DNA of 64,000 nucleotides from Granulicella aggregans (GTDB lineage: Bacteria; Acidobacteriota; Terriglobia; Terriglobales; Acidobacteriaceae). Shown piece by piece: positions 62,170-64,000 of this stretch; position 1 is the first letter of the stretch; every line of letters begins with the position of its first letter. Position numbers and translations under genes: made by a program. The DNA lies in the NCBI RefSeq assembly GCF_025685565.1, contig NZ_JAGSYE010000001.1, positions 992,001 through 1,056,000 on the forward strand. Reading direction: 5' to 3'. Below the pieces are notes generated by a model. The model had not been told where the DNA came from. It ran no database searches and worked only from the letters and a program-made list of their open reading frames with translations.

Positions 62170-62589
62170 GGTAGCAAGAGGTCCTGCAAGGCGGGCGGTC
62201 TCTGGAGACGCGTAACGGCGCGTCGAGGGATCGCACGCTTTGATGGCGTCTCAGCAGGGCTGTGCGGGCTGCTGGCGCGGTCGCCGGTAGAAGCGCTGTG
62301 GAGTCGATCCGTGGCGCTATACGGCGGCTGGCCATGTCGAGCGAGTCGTCAAGATTGGCTTGAGACAGATCGACGGTGATCCCCGGGAACGGACGGCCGA
62401 TGAGATGCATTTACCTTGACCAGGACTACTAACAGAAAGTCGGCTCATCGGAATAATCCGCCGAAGCTCTCAATTGAGGAGAACAGACCTAGTCATTGAT
62501 CTGAAGTGACGGCGCTCTTGAAGACCGATCCCCTGGACGCGCGTCTCGTGTTTTGCGGCGGACGGGAGTCACTCCTCTGTGTGGCGAGG
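62170..62589. other. Gene-free gap with no recognised feature
   Basis: 420 bases between convergent genes. I see no A or B repeat, no T-tract terminator and no convincing gene. An 89-codon minus-strand frame at 62141-62410 overlaps the kelch gene and has no recognisable product. Confidence 0.5.
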
Positions 62590-63915
62590 TTACTCGTACT
62601 TGAGGGTGTCGACGGGGTTGAGGCGAGCGGCCCGGTTGGCGGGGAGGGTGCCGAAGACGATGCCGACGATCATCGAGGTGGCGAGGGCTACCACGGCGGA
62701 GAGCCAGTCTACTGGGATCGCGAAGGGCGTGAAGAAACGGACGGAGAACGGGATCGCAAGGCCGATCAGGGTGCCGACCACGCCTCCGGAAAGTGAGAGG
62801 AAGACGGCTTCGGTGAGGAACTGGAGGCGGATCTCACGGCTGGTTGCGCCCAGGGCCTTGCGGATGCCGATCTCTTTGACGCGGGCCTGGACGTTGGCGA
62901 GCATGGAGTTCATGATGCCGACGCCGCTGACGATCAGGGTGACTCCTGCAGCGAGGGTGAGAACCAGGGTGAGCATGTTGGCGATCTTGCCCATCAGCTC
63001 GAGCACGGGGGTCATCACGAAGGCCTTGTAGACCGACGAGGCGCGGTGGCGGCCCTGGATGATCTTCAGTATCTGGGCGGCGGCGGTGGTTACGGAGCTG
63101 GTGCTTTTGGTAGAGAAGAAGATCTCTTTGACGGTGTCGGTGCCGGTGAAGTAGCGGGCAACAGTGTAGGGGATGAGCATGGTCTGCTCGCTGATCTCCG
63201 ACTGGCCGAAGGTGTTGATGCGCTCGCGGAAGACCCCGATGATGATGAAGGGGATGCCGCGGATGCTGAGGGACTTGCCAACGGCGTTGTCGGCTGAGCC
63301 GAAGAGGGTGATGGCGAGGGGTTCGACGAGGACGGCGACCTTGGTGTGGCCCGTGGCGTCCTGCTCGTCGAAGAAGCGGCCGGCGACGACAACGGAGTTG
63401 CGGACATCCTTATATTGAGGCGAGACGCCGAGGATCATGACGTTCTTGGTGAGGCCGTCGCCGATGCTGACGTTGTCGTGCTCCTCGAGCATGGGCGAGG
63501 CGGCGGCGAGGCCGGGGACCTGCTCCTGAACGGCGAGCATGTCTTCGCGGGTCATGAAGTCGGGGTTGGTGGTGTTGTCGGGGCCGGCGATGCTGCCGCC
63601 GGAGTACTGCATCTCGATCATGTTGGGGCCGATGGAGGAGATGAGATTGAGGGCGTACTCCTTGCCGGTGAGGCCGAGGGTAACGACGAGCACGATGGAG
63701 GCCGAGCCGATGACCATGCCGAGCATGGTGAGCAGGAAGCGGACCTTGCTGGCCTTGAAGCTGTCGTAGGCGAGCTGGAGGACCTCGCTGAACATCATGG
63801 TTTTGCGGGCGCTGGCGAGGGTGCGCTCGAAGGAGCTGCGGCGCATGCGGGCGGCCCGGCCCGACGCTGGGCTGGGTGAGGCGGTCTCGGGAGTGGGGAT
63901 GTTCGCGGTTGCCAT
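62590..63915 (-). CDS. MacB/FtsX-type ABC transporter permease
   Basis: Inner-membrane permease of 441 aa. A first membrane segment follows the cytosolic N-terminus (about 60-85, VRFLLTMLGMVIGSASIVLVVTLGL). The MacB periplasmic core domain is at about 90-280, and a C-terminal FtsX domain has three membrane segments (ANMLTLVLTLAAGVTLIVSGVGIMNSMLANV ... ATSMIVGIVFGTLPANRAARLNPVDTLKYE). The usual EIGIRKALGAT motif is present. The ATG at 63915 follows AGGA. No ATPase gene is in the window; it would be expected to the right, upstream on the minus strand. The substrate is unknown; the family exports lipoproteins, peptides or drugs. Confidence 0.92.
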   Translation of the reverse strand: MATANIPTPETASPSPASGRAARMRRSSFERTLASARKTMMFSEVLQLAYDSFKASKVRFLLTMLGMVIGSASIVLVVTLGLTGKEYALNLISSIGPNMIEMQYSGGSIAGPDNTTNPDFMTREDMLAVQEQVPGLAAASPMLEEHDNVSIGDGLTKNVMILGVSPQYKDVRNSVVVAGRFFDEQDATGHTKVAVLVEPLAITLFGSADNAVGKSLSIRGIPFIIIGVFRERINTFGQSEISEQTMLIPYTVARYFTGTDTVKEIFFSTKSTSSVTTAAAQILKIIQGRHRASSVYKAFVMTPVLELMGKIANMLTLVLTLAAGVTLIVSGVGIMNSMLANVQARVKEIGIRKALGATSREIRLQFLTEAVFLSLSGGVVGTLIGLAIPFSVRFFTPFAIPVDWLSAVVALATSMIVGIVFGTLPANRAARLNPVDTLKYE

Positions 63916-64000
63916 GTTCCTGCTAGAACTTTAGACGCTTTCGAGGGGTTTGTCGGCGCATTGTTTGTGGGTAGTGGGGCTGATGAGCGGTGAGGGATGA
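63916..64000. other. Right edge, too short to assign
   Basis: 85 bases upstream of the permease start. By family arrangement the 3' end of an ATPase or adaptor gene may lie here on the minus strand, but nothing can be read with confidence. Confidence 0.3.

Noticed and set aside
62141..62410. 89-codon minus-strand frame after the kelch gene
   Set aside because: Overlaps the kelch gene end, lacks a ribosome site and recognisable product.

Overview
The window is GC-rich DNA from a diderm bacterium. It most resembles an acidobacterium of the Terriglobia/Acidobacteriaceae type (Granulicella/Terriglobus/Edaphobacter-like). That is inferred from family content: very large secreted FG-GAP/NHL/Ig-like proteins, a pro-kumamolisin peptidase, a CadC-like regulator with TPRs, an LptD outer membrane, and intergenic palindromic repeats everywhere. 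No species can be named from sequence alone.

Layout. 0-1.5 kb: MASE1-GGDEF diguanylate cyclase, possibly cut by the left edge. 2.0-10.0 kb: two giant exported proteins translationally coupled by an ATGA overlap. 10.0-14.2 kb: an unknown 237-aa protein and a 1031-aa TPR-like/CHAT protease. 14.5-15.5 kb: a small protein coupled to RlpA. 15.8-19.4 kb (minus): an exported TldD/TldE-type pair. 19.6-21.4 kb: M48 peptidase and HIT protein. 21.6-28.2 kb: RDD protein, LptD, a DsbA-like lipoprotein and a SurA-like PPIase, together a plausible outer-membrane assembly set. 28.3-31.2 kb: Gfo/Idh/MocA oxidoreductase and an AcpA/phospholipase-C-type phosphoesterase. 31.5-33.1 kb: ECF sigma factor coupled to an unusual membrane TonB protein. 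33.2-39.3 kb: housekeeping block ispE, tRNA-Gln, prs, L25/Ctc, pth, rpsF-rpsR-rplI, closed by a strong terminator. 39.5-44.4 kb: Tat-type exported protein, exported tyrosine phosphatase, TrhO, copper amine oxidase. 44.6-62.2 kb: a surface-protein region with a ~2500-aa protein carrying four predicted beta-propellers, a ToxR/CadC-like regulator, an S53 peptidase and a kelch lipoprotein. 62.6-63.9 kb (minus): MacB/FtsX-type permease.

The most unusual signal is a set of about 35 short palindromic repeats of at least two outer types (A and B). Their inner hairpins vary in sequence but keep pairing, and near-identical inner hairpins occur inside both outer types. A third module (E) sits nested in the loop of both. 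All copies read in the same direction on the + strand and lie 3' of + strand genes, with two exceptions: they are inserted in frame within the coding sequence of the TldE-type gene (inside its signal-peptide region) and of the TonB-like gene. They are absent from 44.4-62.6 kb. Other points of interest are a shared C-terminal anchor-like tail on two giant proteins, a regulator whose conserved N-terminus has no canonical start codon, and several genes that look leaderless.
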